A stretch of 64,000 bases of DNA. Source: Antilocapra americana (Eukaryota > Chordata > Mammalia > Artiodactyla > Antilocapridae). The stretch covers positions 18,105,856-18,169,855 of the forward strand of contig ML664161.1 of assembly GCA_007570785.1 (NCBI GenBank). Reading direction: 5' to 3'. This document shows, one piece after another, positions 11,583 through 23,084 of this stretch; position 1 is the first letter of the stretch; every line of letters starts with the position of its first letter. A program made the position numbers and the translations under genes. The notes under the pieces were generated by a model, which saw nothing but the letters and a program-made list of their open reading frames with translations, ran no database searches and was not told where the DNA came from.

Positions 11583-11894
11583 TTCTTTTAAAAAAAAAAA
11601 TCTATTTTTTTTTGGAGCGGTGGGGCTGTGCTGGATCTTCATTGCTGTGTGCAGGCTTTCTCTAGTTACAGTGAGCATGGGCTACTCTTTGTTGCAGTAC
11701 ACAGGGTTCTCTTGTTGCAGAGCACAGGCTCTGGCACCAGGGCTTCCAGTAGGTGCGGTGTGTGGGCTCAGTAGTTGTGGCGATAGGGGCTTAGTTGACC
11801 CGTGGCACATGGGGTCTCCTGGGACCAGGGATCAAACCCCTGTCTCCTGCACTGGCAGGAAGATTCTTACCCACTGGACCACCAGGGAACGCTC
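11583..11894 (-). mobile_element. CHR-1-like tRNA SINE, antisense
   Basis: Begins 'gagcggtggggctgtgctgg' and ends with the antisense tRNA-like head, 'accagggatcaaacccctgt' to 'ggaccaccagggaacgct'. A 15-bp target duplication with one mismatch, aggtctgggttttct / aggtctgagttttct, is at 11568-11582 and 11895-11909. Long open frames here are shadows of the SINE. Confidence 0.92.
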
Positions 11895-11909
11895 AGGTCT
11901 GAGTTTTCT

Positions 11910-12593
11910 GATACTAAAAGGGAATATTCTAATCAATTTATTGTTCAAGAAGGTAACTGTAATAATTCTATTAGAGGTTTATATATACATGTATATGTTA
12001 TATAAAACCTATAATATACAAACAGTGCCTTTGAGGTATTTTGAATTATGTGGCCCAATTGATAAAACTAATCTACTTATCGGTATATATATGACCAAAA
12101 AAAAAAAAAAGTTTGAGGTTCTTCCAATAGCCTCTGGAGTATCTGTATAATATCTTGTTGTGGCTTAAAATTCACTATGACACAGGTAAGCCTATGTTTA
12201 AGAATTTTAAAATAGATGGGCTTCTTCCAACATTTGTTCACTTGTAACCCAGATTATTCTAACTTTTCACAGCTGTGAACATGACTGTTAGGCCTAGAAC
12301 AACTATGGCCATCAAACATGTATCTCTAAGTGCCGAGACTGGGCATGGCTTTTAACTTACTGTTTGCACCTTTAAATATAGAGAATCAACTCTGAAATGA
12401 AATAATGCTTACCAATAGTTAGTCATTGTTTTTTTTGAGTGGTAATTATGTGTTAATTCACTCAAATAATTGTTATCAATATTTTTTCATAAGCAAAGCA
12501 CATTTTTAGCTTTTGTCTTTCTCTTTACTCAAATTTTGTTCACTCTCTAATGTCTGTCACTAGTGCAATATCAAGACAAACTACAGCACAGTG
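11910..12593. other. Unassigned AT-rich sequence
   Basis: No gene or confident repeat seen. A small A run lies at about 12096-12110. Confidence 0.45.
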
Positions 12594-12896
12594 TGTTAGA
12601 ATGTCGGGGTCCCAACAACTTGCTCCAAAACCCAGACTGTCACTCAACTGAGCCCCAAAATCTTCAATAAGATTTATTCTTGTTCATGTCATAAGTCTGA
12701 TAAGGGATGATAATCCCTTTATCCTGTACCTCTGCTACCCTGATAGGGAAAGCAGAACCTAGAGACAATCAGGCCTGGAAACGACTTACATCACTTGGAT
12801 CCAGATCCATCAGCTAAAAAACAGTCCCACAACCCGAACCGAATTACAAGACAGGCTGGTAAATACCAACATTCTATTTTGCCCAGTTAGAAAAAA
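12594..12896. repeat. Unclassified element, possible LTR
   Basis: A 303-bp block, more GC-rich than its surroundings, begins 'tgttagaatgtcggggtccc' and is bounded by the 5-bp direct repeat CAGTG (12589-12593, 12897-12901). It has an 'aataaga' polyadenylation-like word near 12665. The TG start, length and 5-bp repeat suggest an LTR, but the 3' end lacks a clean CA and the right repeat abuts a SINE, so chance is possible. Confidence 0.25.
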
Positions 12897-12901
12897 CAGT
12901 G

Positions 12902-13100
12902 TCCTGGTGGCTCAGTAGTAAAGAACCTGCCTGCCAGTGCAGGAGATGTGGTTTCGATCCCTGGGTTGGGAAGAGCCCCCGGAGGATGAAATGGCAACCT
13001 ACTTCAGTCTTCTTGCTGGGAAAATCCCAAGGACAGAGGATCTGGGCGGGTTACAGTCCATGGGGTCACAAAGAGTCAGACACGACTGAGCATGCACAAA
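12902..13100 (+). mobile_element. Bov-tA SINE
   Basis: tRNA-Glu-derived head 'tcctggtggctcagtagtaa', box-B-like 'ggtttcgatccctgg', then the BovB-derived tail 'tacagtccatggggtcacaa' and 'cagacacgactgagc'. Apparent proteins here come from the SINE. Confidence 0.93.
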
Positions 13101-13104
13101 TAGC

Positions 13105-13265
13105 CTTTTCTCTACCACAGCCACTTACTAACTGTATTACTTTAAGCAAGTTACTTAACTTCTCAGAGCCTATTTTCTCATTTGCAAAGTGGCAGTAATA
13201 ATATCTGTCTTGCAAAGCTGCTAGGAGGAGAAGTGAGGAAAGGAACATAAAGCATGTGGCATATG
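13105..13265 (+). repeat. MIR SINE
   Basis: 'ccacttactaactgtattac', 'aagttacttaacttctcaga' and 'tattttctcatttgcaaagt' form the sense MIR core. Confidence 0.75.
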
Positions 13266-13629
13266 ATTGTTATGTTTTATTACTAATAATAGTTTCTCCC
13301 TAAAACATATACATGCATAGAACCAAAGCCACTAGAAACCCAAGTGCTTTGGTCCTCACCAGTTTAGCTCTCTACTGAACCTCTAGCTCCTGCCCAGCCT
13401 GCTGGGAATGCAGGACTCAAGGTAGCTGAGAGTCTTGGCCATGGGGCTGATATCAGTTATAAGGGTCATACTACAGGAGCAAGACTAAGGAGAAACCAAA
13501 GCCAGGGCAGGATACTGAAAATGGCTGTATCCTCTCCAGGAGTCTTGGAGGGGAAGACTTTACGGGGATGAATAAAAGGGGTAGAGGACAGATGGCAGAA
13601 TTCACCAGTTGTGTGAACTTATGCTCAAA
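13266..13629. other. Unassigned non-coding sequence
   Basis: Moderately GC-rich stretch without gene-like features. A 75-codon minus-strand frame at 13471-13698 runs into L1 sequence and is not supported. Confidence 0.45.
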
Positions 13630-13945
13630 GTTGACCCCAATATGTATAGCTGATTCACTTTGCTGTACAGCAGACACTAATACAACATTGGAAAGCAACT
13701 CTGTGTGTGTGTATGTGTGTCCTTAGTCATGTCTGATTCTTTGCAACTCTATGGACTATAGCCCATCGGGCTCTTCTGACCATGGAATTTTCCAGGCAAG
13801 AATACTGGAGGGGGTTGCCTTCCCTCCTCTAGGGGATTTTCTCATTTCAGGGATCGAACCAGAGTCTCATGTGCCTCCTGCATTGGCAGGAGAATTCTTT
13901 ACCACTGTGCCATCTTACTCCAATTTAAAATAAAAAGTTTCAGTT
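13630..13945 (+). mobile_element. L1 3' end split by a Bov-tA SINE
   Basis: L1 tail 'gctgattcactttgctgtac' to 'acaacattggaaagcaact' ends at about 13700 and resumes after the SINE with 'actccaatttaaaataaaaa' at 13917. The SINE is therefore younger than this L1. Confidence 0.85.
13703..13913 (-). mobile_element. Bov-tA SINE, antisense
   Basis: Antisense copy with 'tagtcatgtctgattctttg', 'ggcaagaatactggaggggg', 'agggatcgaaccagagtctc' and the end 'ttaccactgtgccat'. A (GT)n stretch precedes it. It is inserted in the L1 tail described above. Confidence 0.92.
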
Positions 13946-13969
13946 ACATAAGAAAAATAGTTTCTATCA

Positions 13970-14235
13970 AGACAGATGGGGGTGGGGGAGGGAAGGACTA
14001 GGAGTTTGGGATTAATAGATGCAAACTATTATATACAGGGTGGATAAACAACAAGATCTTACTGTATACACAGTGAACTATATTCAGTATCCTTTGATAA
14101 ACCATAATAGAAAAGAACATGAGAAATAATATACATATACATATATAACTGAGTCTGTTTGCTGTACAGCAGAAATTAAATACAACATTGTAAATCAACT
14201 ATACTTCAATAAAATTATAACAACAAAAAACACAA
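13970..14235 (+). mobile_element. L1 3' end, 5'-truncated
   Basis: A second ruminant L1 terminus directly downstream: 'gggattaatagatgcaaact', 'gataaaccataatagaaaag', 'tgctgtacagcagaaattaa' and 'aaatcaactatacttcaata'. It is non-coding. Confidence 0.92.
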
Positions 14236-14274
14236 AGTGGACCCCGAGCCCAAGATGGCAGCTGCAAGAAAGAG

Positions 14275-14500
14275 GGAAAAAAATGAACATGTACTGAATA
14301 CTTACAACGTAGCAGGCATCATGCTGGGACCTTCACACAAGTGACCTCATTTAATTCTCATGAAGATCCTTAGGTAAGAATCATGAACCCCTGTTTCCAG
14401 TATGGTCAAAGTAACTCACCCAAGTTTACATAGCTAGTAAGTTGGGATCGGGTCTTCAAAATCCTAATGTAGTGCTCTTTGTACTACTACACCACTTTAC
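14275..14500 (-). repeat. MIR SINE, antisense
   Basis: 'atgtactgaatacttacaac', 'cctcatttaattctcatgaa', 'aagtttacatagctagtaag' and 'gtgctctttgtactactaca' read as a nearly full antisense MIR. Confidence 0.78.
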
Positions 14501-14504
14501 ATCT

Positions 14505-15257
14505 CCCAGTGATGCTAAATTGTGCTGAGGACCAGCAGAGCTCAGAAAGTAGACAGGAACTTTGTCCTCCTCAGTGGAGCAGGAAGTAGAACTATTAACC
14601 TCCTCAATTAATCCCCACTACCCTTACTTCTCACATGACCAAAATAGCTTAGAGTACAACAGTAGACCTTGCCAAAGACATACAAATATATCCCTATCTG
14701 CTTGCTAGTATTTGAAATTTATTTCACTGAGAGAGGTAATTAGTGTGTGGATGGGTTTCCATTAACATGTATGTGATATTATTTCTTTTGTGGGGGCATG
14801 TGGAAGGTGGAATCATTTTAGGAATAGAGCAAGGATTTGGATGGAGAAAATGATTTAAACCAAGGCCACAGCTCCTTGATTTCACCAGAAAATGGCTCAG
14901 AAGAACTTCTGAGTCCTCTGTAGCCATGTAAGCCTAGAATATGGTGGGAATTAATCCCATAGAACAGTCTCACAGAATGAACCCTGAGTTCCATGCCATA
15001 AAGTGCCCTCAGGGTATCCAAATATATTCAGAAAAACCAAGGGATTTTCGGCATTTTACAGGAACAATATAAAGGCAGAACTACATTCGCAGCAGCAGAA
15101 TGGAAATGAACATAAGACCAGGTTTTTCCAGTTGATCAAAATAAATTTACTTGGAATTGTGAGCAGTGTAAACTCTAAAAGTTCTAGCCTCTGCCTCTAT
15201 TTTTAACACATGCTAGGATTGTACCTACTCATTTGGGCAAGTATAAGAAAGAGTACA
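14505..15257. other. Unassigned non-coding sequence
   Basis: No RNA gene or recognised repeat. Three overlapping open frames of 66-67 codons at 14724-15206 lie on both strands and have no recognisable content. Confidence 0.45.
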
Positions 15258-16120
15258 TAAGATGCTCAACATCGCTAAGATTAGAGAAATGCAAATCAAA
15301 ACTATAGTGACTTACTAACTCATGCCAGTCAGAATGGCCATCATTTAAAAGTCTACATATAAATGCTGGAGAGTGTGTGGAGAAAAAGGACCCCCTCCTA
15401 CTCTGTTGGTGGGAATGTAAGTTGGTGTAGCCACTGTGGAAAACAGTTATGGAGGTTCCTCAGAAAACTAAAATAAGAATTACCATGTGATCCAGCAATG
15501 CTACTCCCTGGCATATATCCAGACAAAACCATAATTCAAAAAGATACATGCACCCCTATGTTCATAGCAGCACTATTCACGATAGTCAAGGCATGGAAAC
15601 AACCCTAATGTACATCAACAGATGAATGGATAAAGAAGCTGTGGTACATATATACAATGGAATGCTACTCAGCCATAAAAAAGAAAGAAGTAATGTCCTT
15701 TGCAGCAACATAGATGCAGCTAGAGATTATTATACTAAGTGAAGTAAGTCAGAAAAAGAAAGACAAATACCATGTGATATCACTTAAATGTGACATCTAA
15801 AATATGGCACAAGGGAACATATCTATTAAACAGAAACACAGTCACAGACATAGGGAACAGACTGGTGGTTGCCAAGAGGGGTTGAGGGAAGGATGGAGTG
15901 GGAGGTTGAGGTTAGCAGATACAAGCCATTATACACAGAATGGATAAACAAGGTCCTATCATATAGCACAGAGAACTATATTCAATATCCTATGATAAAC
16001 CATAATGGAAAAGAATAGTAAAAGAAGAATGTATACATATATATGTATAACTGACTCACTACTGTACAGCAAAAATTGGCACAACATTGTAAATCAGCTT
16101 TAATTTAAAAAAAATAATAA
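15258..16120 (+). mobile_element. L1 LINE, 3' 0.86 kb
   Basis: Carries the end of ORF2 and the 3' UTR of a ruminant L1. Landmarks are 'agatgctcaacatcgctaag', 'atgccagtcagaatggccat', 'ccagcaatgctactccctgg', 'tcaacagatgaatggataaa' and the tail 'ctgtacagcaaaaattggca'. ORF2 is broken by stops. The flanks 'aagaaagagtaca' (about 15246) and 'aaggaaaaaataca' (about 16121) may be a decayed target duplication. Confidence 0.92.
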
Positions 16121-16316
16121 AGGAAAAAATACAGATAGCAGGACAAAAATACTAAAAATAACTATACTTTAAGTTCAAAAAAAGAAATAGTTCATGACTC
16201 AAGATGCCTCTCTTACTTGCAGTGTATTTTGGGACTCCTCTGTCATTTCTGTGAAATGGTATCTTTCTTACTATTACTTTTCATGGATACTATAATTCTT
16301 AGAACAGGGTTTCTAT

Positions 16317-16437
16317 AATAATTATTATTATATAATTATATAATACTTATAATTATATATTAGAATAAATATATATATTATAATAATTATATAATATATT
16401 ATAATATAATTATTATATAATTATATAATAATAATTG
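16317..16437. repeat. AT-only, palindrome-rich tract
   Basis: About 120 bases made almost wholly of A and T with repeated 'ataattatataat' words that are self-complementary, so the tract can fold into cruciforms. Low-complexity sequence without coding signal. Confidence 0.95.
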
Positions 16438-16459
16438 CATCTATACTGAGATGCAATTC

Positions 16460-16640
16460 AGTGTAGTGGTTAGTGGTTTTGTTTGTACAGGCTTCACTGT
16501 GTACAAGCTGTCCAACTTTGGGCAAGTTTTTTCTATGTGCCTCAGTTTCCTCATCTGTCAAATCTAGAGATTAACAGTGCTACTTCATAAGTTTATTTCA
16601 AGGATTAAATAATATATGTAAAACAATTAGAAAAGTTACT
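16460..16640 (+). repeat. MIR SINE
   Basis: 'cagtgtagtggttagtggtt', 'caactttgggcaagtttttt', 'gtgcctcagtttcctcatct' and 'aaggattaaataatatatgt' make a near full-length sense MIR. Confidence 0.85.
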
Positions 16641-16834
16641 GACACAAAGTAAAAGCCAAATTCTCTAACAAGGCCCTCAAGGATGATGGAAAGAAGCTGG
16701 CAAAGAGAAGATTCAAGCTCTAAATATGTCATGCAAAAGAATGGAGACAAGCCAGCATAAAGTGGCTAAAATTTGTCTCACTGGTCCATGTCTCAAAGTT
16801 CAGAAATAAAAGAGCAGCGCTTCTTTTATTTCGT

Positions 16835-16985
16835 GTGCTACGAATCACCTGGTGATCTTGTTAAAATGAGGACCTGTTAGGTCCAAGGTGCAGGTTAAGA
16901 TTCTGCATTTCTAACTGGCTTCCAGGTGGCATTGATGCTGCTGGTCTGCAGAGCTCACCTGGAGGAAACCAGTGTTAAGAGAACA
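16835..16985. repeat. MER5A-like hAT-Charlie element
   Basis: 'gctacgaatcacctggtgat', 'cttgttaaaatgaggacctg', 'aagattctgcatttctaact' and 'gatgctgctggtctgcagag' follow the order of MER5-type non-autonomous DNA transposons. Confidence 0.7.
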
Positions 16986-16989
16986 CCTA

Positions 16990-17824
16990 TTCTAACTGCC
17001 GCAAAGGCTCTTTCTCTAGAACAAGAAAATTCTCCAGGGATCTTCCTTTAACTTTTGTCACTTTGGTCATGGATCAATAACATGTTGGAAAACAAGTATT
17101 GATTCAGAGGAAAATGGCACAGATACTATATCTGAATTACATAAAATATTTTTAATCCTTAAGCATGTGATCATTTTTTACCCTTGAGATCCAAAACTAG
17201 TTTCTCTCTTCTGCTCATCAATTATAAACTAAAAGACTGAGACGTTTTTTTGAGGTAGGCAAAAATGTCTCCATCTGTTTTCCAAATAGGGATGGGATTA
17301 GCAAAACTAAGCATCCCCCTGCCAAATGGTGACCTTCGCCAAGCAACCAGTTCTTTAATTCTAACCTCATGCACATTTCAAGGGAAATGTAAGCCACATG
17401 TCTGTGTTCCACTAATACATAAAGCACTGACATTTCTCATAAAAAGAGTTCTGATTGTTTAGGAGCTTCAAACTACCAGACACTGTTTTGCTAAGACCAA
17501 AGTTGGGCCTTGGCAAAGAACTAAATTGAACAGCATTCAGATCTGAAAAGCCTAAATCCAGTCAAATGATTGTTTTGACCTTGCCATTTTTGACCTCACA
17601 GATTCAGATTAAATTAATTTTTAAACCATTTAGCCAATTTTTTCACTATCATCTATTCACACTTCTTCATAGAAAGCTACAGTATGCAGAGACTCGAACT
17701 TGTGAGTGTATATGTATTTTAAAACATGCCCTACAAGCAAAATCAACAAGCATCATGTCTAAACTTTTCTGAAGCCAGAAAAAAGACCTCAGGAAGAATG
17801 ATCCATAACCCACCATCAAATCAT
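16990..17824. other. Unassigned non-coding sequence
   Basis: No confident repeat or gene. Open frames of 65-71 codons at 17218-17772 show no recognisable motif. Confidence 0.45.
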
Positions 17825-18035
17825 GCTCAGGCTCAGTAGCTCAGCTGTGACTGACTCTTTGTGACCCCATGGACTGTAGCCTGCCAGGCTACTCTGTCCT
17901 TGGGATTTCCCAGGAAAGGATACTGGAGTGGGTTGCCTTTTCCTTCTCCAGGGGATCTTCCCGACTCAGGGATCAAACCTACATCTCCTGCATTGGCAGG
18001 CATTTTCTTTACTGCTGAACAACCAGGGCAACCCA
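17825..18035 (-). mobile_element. Bov-tA SINE, antisense
   Basis: 'ctgactctttgtgaccccat', 'ccaggctactctgtccttgg', 'caggggatcttcccgactca' and the tRNA-like end 'ctgaacaaccagggcaaccc' identify it. Flanks 'acccaccatcaaatc' and 'acccacccattaagtc' may be the target duplication. Confidence 0.93.
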
Positions 18036-18097
18036 CCCATTAAGTCACTTATGACTAGTTCTTACTTCTATTCCACCAAGATTAAGCCAGAGCCCTA

Positions 18098-18760
18098 CAG
18101 CAGGAGTTGGCAAACTTTTTCTGTAAAATGCCATTACTAAATACTATAGGCTTTGTGAGTTATACAGTATATTAGTTTGGGAGGGCAACTGTAACAAAGT
18201 ACTACACATTGGGTGGCTTAAACTACAGGAAAGTTCTGTCTCACAATCGTGGAGCTTAGAAGTTAAGATGAAGGTGTCGGCAGGGCTGGTTCCTTCTGCT
18301 GGCTGCAAGCCATCTGTCTCATGTCTTACCCCTGGTGGTTTGCTGGCAATCTTTGGCATTCCTTGGCTGCATCACCCTGATCTCTGCTGTCACGTTCACA
18401 TGGTGTTTTTCTTGTGTACATTCTTGTGACCAAATTTCTTCTTTTTATAAGGATACCAGTCATATTGGATCAGGATCGCATTCTCCTCCAACAGGACTTC
18501 ATCCTAACCTAACTTATTAAATATGCAATAACCCTATTTCCCCAAATAAGATCATATTCAGAAATACTGGGGGTCAGGACTTCAACAGATCTGGTGGGGA
18601 GGGAAGCACACATTTCAACCTATAACATACAGTATCTGTCCCAACTACTCAACTCAGCTCTTGTAATACAAAATCAGTCACAGAAAATTCAGTTTAAAAA
18701 GGGGTATGGCTGTGTTATAAGGAAGTTTCACTTAGGAAAATAGGCAGCAGACAGGCAGGC
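18098..18760 (+). mobile_element. hAT-Charlie DNA element split by a solo LTR
   Basis: The left part (18098-18167) starts 'cagcaggagttggcaaactt' and continues 'taggctttgtgagttatac'. The right part resumes at 18633 with 'tatctgtcccaactactcaa' and 'ggggtatggctgtgtta'. Joined across the LTR, the order matches a widespread non-autonomous mammalian hAT element. The far end is degenerate. It contains no transposase. Confidence 0.7.
18168..18627 (+). mobile_element. Solo LTR (ERVL/MaLR-like), 460 bp
   Basis: An old mammalian LTR with landmarks 'ggcaactgtaacaaagtact', 'gggtggcttaaactacagga', 'aagatgaaggtgtcggcagg', 'tataaggataccagtcatat' and 'ggggtcaggacttcaacaga', ending 'cctataaca'. It is flanked by the 5-bp target duplication TACAG (18163-18167, 18628-18632). 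No internal retroviral genes lie beside it, so it is a solo LTR. The exact subfamily is not assigned. Confidence 0.75.
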
Positions 18761-19295
18761 AATAGTTAGATAAGCCTAGTCTTAGAGCATTTCTGATCCT
18801 TTCTGAATATGAGAGAAACCAGGAAGAGATTTGGCACTTGGCAAAAAAAGAGAAGAAAAAGCTTTGCAAGCTTGGAGAAAATCTACTTTACATTTTATAT
18901 TCGAGTCACAGTGTTTTACATTAGACTTAATATTTTATGTTTGTATTCAGATACAACCTGAGTTAGTATACATAGTTTCAATTAAGCAAACTGATACAAA
19001 TTTTATGAAGACAACTCTAGTCATCATTATATACTTTGGCTGTTATTAAGTTCTAAAATGACAAAAAATAGACTTTTCCATTTAACATTATGCTACATGC
19101 TTTGTTTTTAGTATAATTTGTCCAAAAACATTATAATTACTTATGATTTCTAATCCCATAGGAGATGTGTATATATTTATCCTTATGAATACATTTGTAT
19201 AATCCTCTCAATATGATTAACATTTCTAGAATGCCCACATGCACTTTATTTCACTGTGTACAGAGTCCTGGACAAGACACAAACATTGCTTCCAG
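18761..19295. other. Unassigned AT-rich sequence
   Basis: Between the hAT element and BovB. A 72-codon frame at 18831-19049 has no recognisable domain. The exact left edge of BovB is uncertain here. Confidence 0.45.
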
Positions 19296-21648
19296 GGATT
19301 TACTCTGTCCTGAAATTTGGCTGTGGAGTACAAAATGAAGCAGGGCAAAGCCTAACAGAGTTTTTGCAAGAGAACCCACTGGTCATGCAAACACCCTCTT
19401 CCAACAACACAAGAGAAGACTCTACACATGGACATCACCAGATGGTCAATACTGAAATCAGATTGATTATATTCTTTGCAGCCAAAGATGGAGAAGCTCT
19501 ATGCAGTTAGCAAAAGCAAGACCAGGAGCTGACTATGGCTCAGATCATGAACTTCTTATTGCCAAATTCAGACTTAAATTGGAGAAAGTAGGGAAAACCA
19601 CTAGATCATTTAGGTATGACATAAATCAAATCCCTTACAATTATACAGTGGGAGTGACAAATAGATCCAAGGGATTAGATCTGATAGAGTGCCTGAAGAG
19701 CTGTGGATGGAGGTTCATGACACTGTACAGTAGGCAGTGATCAAGACCATCCCCAATAACACGAAATGCAAAAAGGCAAAATGGTTATCTGAGGAGGCCT
19801 TACAAGTAGCTGAGAAAAGAAGAGAAGCTAAAGGCAAAGGAGAAAAGGAAAGCTATAGCCATTTGAATGCAGAGTTCTGAAGAGCAAGGAGAGATAAGAA
19901 AGCCTTCCTCAGTGATCAATGCAAAGAAATAGAGGAAAACAATAGAATGGGAAAGACTAGAGATCTCTTCGAGAAAATTAGAGATACCAAGGGAACATTT
20001 CATGCAAAGATGGGCACAATAAAGGACAGAAACCTAACAGAAGCAGAAGATATTAAGAAGAGGTGGCAAAAATACACAGAACTATACAAAAAAGATCTTC
20101 ATGACCCCGATAACCAGATGATTTGATGACTCACTTAGAGCCAGACATTGTGGAACGTGAAGTCAACTGGGCCTTAGGAAGCATCACTATGAACAAAGCT
20201 AGGGAGGTGATGGAATTCCAGTTGAGCTATTTCAAATCCTAAAAGATGATGCTGTGAAAGTGCTGCACTCAATATGCCAGCAAATTTGGAAAACTCAGCA
20301 GTGGCCACAGGACTGAAAAAGATTAGTTTTCATTCTAATCCCAAAGAAAGGCAATGCCAAAGAATGTTAAAACTACTGCACGATTGCACTCATCTCACAC
20401 ACTAGCAAAGTAATGCTCAAAATTCTGCAAGCAAGGCTTCAACAGTACATGAATCCTGAACTTCCAGATGTTCAAGCTGGATTTAGAAAAAGCAGAGGAA
20501 CCAGAAATCAAATTGCCAACATCTGCTGGCTCATTAAAAAAGCAAGAGAGTTCCAGAAAAACATCTACTTCTCTTATTACTGACTATGCCAAAGCCTTTG
20601 ACTGTGTGGGTCACAACAAACTGGAAAATTCTTCAAGAGATGAGAATACCAGACCACCTTACCTGCCTCCTGAGAAATCTGCATGCAGGTCAAGAAGCAA
20701 CAGTTAGAACTTGACATGGACCAACAGACTGGTTCCAAATCGGGAAAGGAGTACGTCAAGGCTGTATACTGTCATCCTGTTTATTTAACTTATATACAGA
20801 GTACATCATGTGAAATGCCAGGCTAGATAAAGCACAAACTGGAATCAAGATAGCAGGGAGAAACATCAATAACCTCAGATATGCAAATGACACCACACTT
20901 ATGGCAAAAAGGGAAGAAGAACTAAAGAGCCTCTCGATGAAAGTGAAAGAGGAGAGTGAAAAACTTGGCTTAAAACTCAGCATCCAGGAAATTAGGATCA
21001 TGGCATCTGGTTCCATCACTTCATGGCAAATAGATGGTGAAACAACTCAAGCAGTGACACAGTGTGTTTTCTTGGGCTCCAAATCACTGTAGATGGTGAC
21101 TGCAGCCAAGAAATTAAAAGACACTTGCTCCTTGGAAGAAAAGCTATGACCAACCTAGACAGCATATTAAAAAGCAGAGACATTACTTTGCCAACAAAGG
21201 TCCATCTAATCAAAGCTATAGTTTTTCTAGTAGTCATGTATGGATGTAAGAGTTGAACTCTAAAGAAAGCTGAGTGCCGAAGAATTGATGCTTTTGAACT
21301 GTGGTGTTGGAGGAGACTCCAGAGAGTCCCTTGGACTGCAAGGAGATTCAACCAGTCCATCCTAAAGGCAATCAGTCCTGAATATTCATTGGAAGGACTG
21401 ATGCTGAAGCTGAAACTCCAATACTTTGGCCACCTGATGCAAAGAACTGACTCATTTAGAAAGACCCTGATCTGGGAATGATTGAAGGTGGGAGGAGAAG
21501 AGGACGATAGAGGATGAGATGGTTGGATGGCGTCACCAGCTCAATGGACATGAGTTTGAGTAGGCTCCGGCAGTTGATGATGGACAGGGAAGCCTGGCAT
21601 GCTGTAATCCATGGGATTGCAAAGAGCCTGAGGGACTGAACTGAACTG
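19296..21648 (+). mobile_element. BovB (RTE) LINE, 2.35 kb, coding-dead
   Basis: Largest BovB copy of the window. It starts inside the AP-endonuclease part of ORF2, contains the reverse transcriptase (RT) domain and runs to the 3' terminus ('gactgaactgaactg'). The endonuclease SDH motif is readable at 19540-19548 and RT motif A (DYAKAFD) near 20582-20602. Motif C is damaged: the usual YADD reads YAND, with the Asn codon at 20886-20888. Several stops and frameshifts split the ORF into pieces of 60-85 codons. Intact BovB nicks DNA and reverse transcribes its own RNA and BovB-tailed SINEs; this copy cannot. Confidence 0.95.
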
Positions 21649-23084
21649 GAAGATATACACAAAGGAAATAGATAATACAGTATAGTAACATATATTTAAA
21701 CACCCACCAAAGGTTTACATGCATTCTTGGCATGTAGGGGTACTGCTTTGTCCTGTCTGAGTTCATACACATGCATATATATGTGAACCTTGTTACTTCA
21801 CTTACAGATCTTAAATGGAACCAAATTAGAGAGTTCTGTATAAGGTCATAGATGGAAGATTGTTTTAAAAAGCTTTTACAGAAAGCTTGAAAGTTGACTA
21901 TGTAGGAAAGAAAAGCTATCAATCAACCACATACTATATATTTTGTAATAGAAGCATAGGTCATGCTCCCATTTACATTAAAACACAGACTGGGCTTATT
22001 AACGATCTTTTATATTAAAATCCTAGGCCTCTGGAAAACCCTGGAACTCTTCTACCATATGGTTATAAAGGTGGCTAGAGTCAGAGGCCAGCATTGGCTT
22101 TAAATATTAAGGGAACGTATGTGGAAGCAGTGAGTGGTCTCATTGAAGATGAAACAAACCTAGTCACAGGTATCAGAATTGGATGTTGGGGGCTCATTCA
22201 TCTTCAGCAGAAGTCCCCCACAAAATCACTTACTTGGGGTGCCCCCAAGATTGGCCTTGTATTAGGATCTTAATGAAAATACCGACTGGATTGTACCAAT
22301 TATAAAATAGGTCAAATTTGGGGTCCAAAAAAAGTGGACCATATGCCTTTAATCAGGCTTGTTACCTAAAAGATTTTCAGTTCAGACAGAAATTTTCAGA
22401 GAAAGTGTCAGCTATGATGATATATATATTTATATAATTGTTATATGACCTGAAATGTCAGATATATGTGGCTTTAACAATTTTAACTATTTCAGGTCCA
22501 AAGACAACTTCTAAAATCATAATTAAAATGCAGTCAATCTCTTTATAAACACCACTACATTTCCTGACTACTATACTCATGACCTTCAATAACCGAAGCC
22601 AAAATCTGCCTTTACACATACAGAGGATCTCATAACCACATATAATTGACTTTTACCACCTGAAATAAGATTTGAGCTCAAGGAATGCAATAAATTATTC
22701 TAAATTTTAAAATAAATTCTAGAATTTATTCTATGAATAAGATAGTAGAAAATCCTTAAAAATTTTTATTCTAGAAATTCTTTTAATCTCTTGGATTCCC
22801 CAGCCTATGGTTTAGAAGCAACTGTCAACTATCCTAAGGATTTTGTACACAGTTGTTTGGATATGGAGCAGTTTCTCTCTTTTCCTTCTACTTTCCCTAA
22901 AATAAAGAGAACAGACATCAATCTTCCCAGAACTAGAAAAAGAGAATGGAACTAAATGGCTTTTTTCTTCTCAACACTTTGCAAACTTTAAGAAAATGAA
23001 GCCCCACAGCATTTCAATGCAGAATAATGATAATATTAATAATGAGGTGACGTTGATGATAATGATGAATTAGACAAGATCATT
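21649..23084. other. Repeat-poor sequence, no gene found
   Basis: AT-rich DNA including a TA-rich patch at 22420-22445. No open frame or RNA signal supports a gene. Confidence 0.45.

Noticed and set aside
12902..13100. Functional tRNA gene
   Set aside because: The tRNA-like head with a B box is the tRNA-Glu-derived part of a Bov-tA SINE; no complete cloverleaf is present. The same applies to all Bov-tA and CHR copies.
18168..18627. Provirus or viral genes
   Set aside because: Only a solo LTR-like element is present; no gag, pol or env sequence lies next to it.
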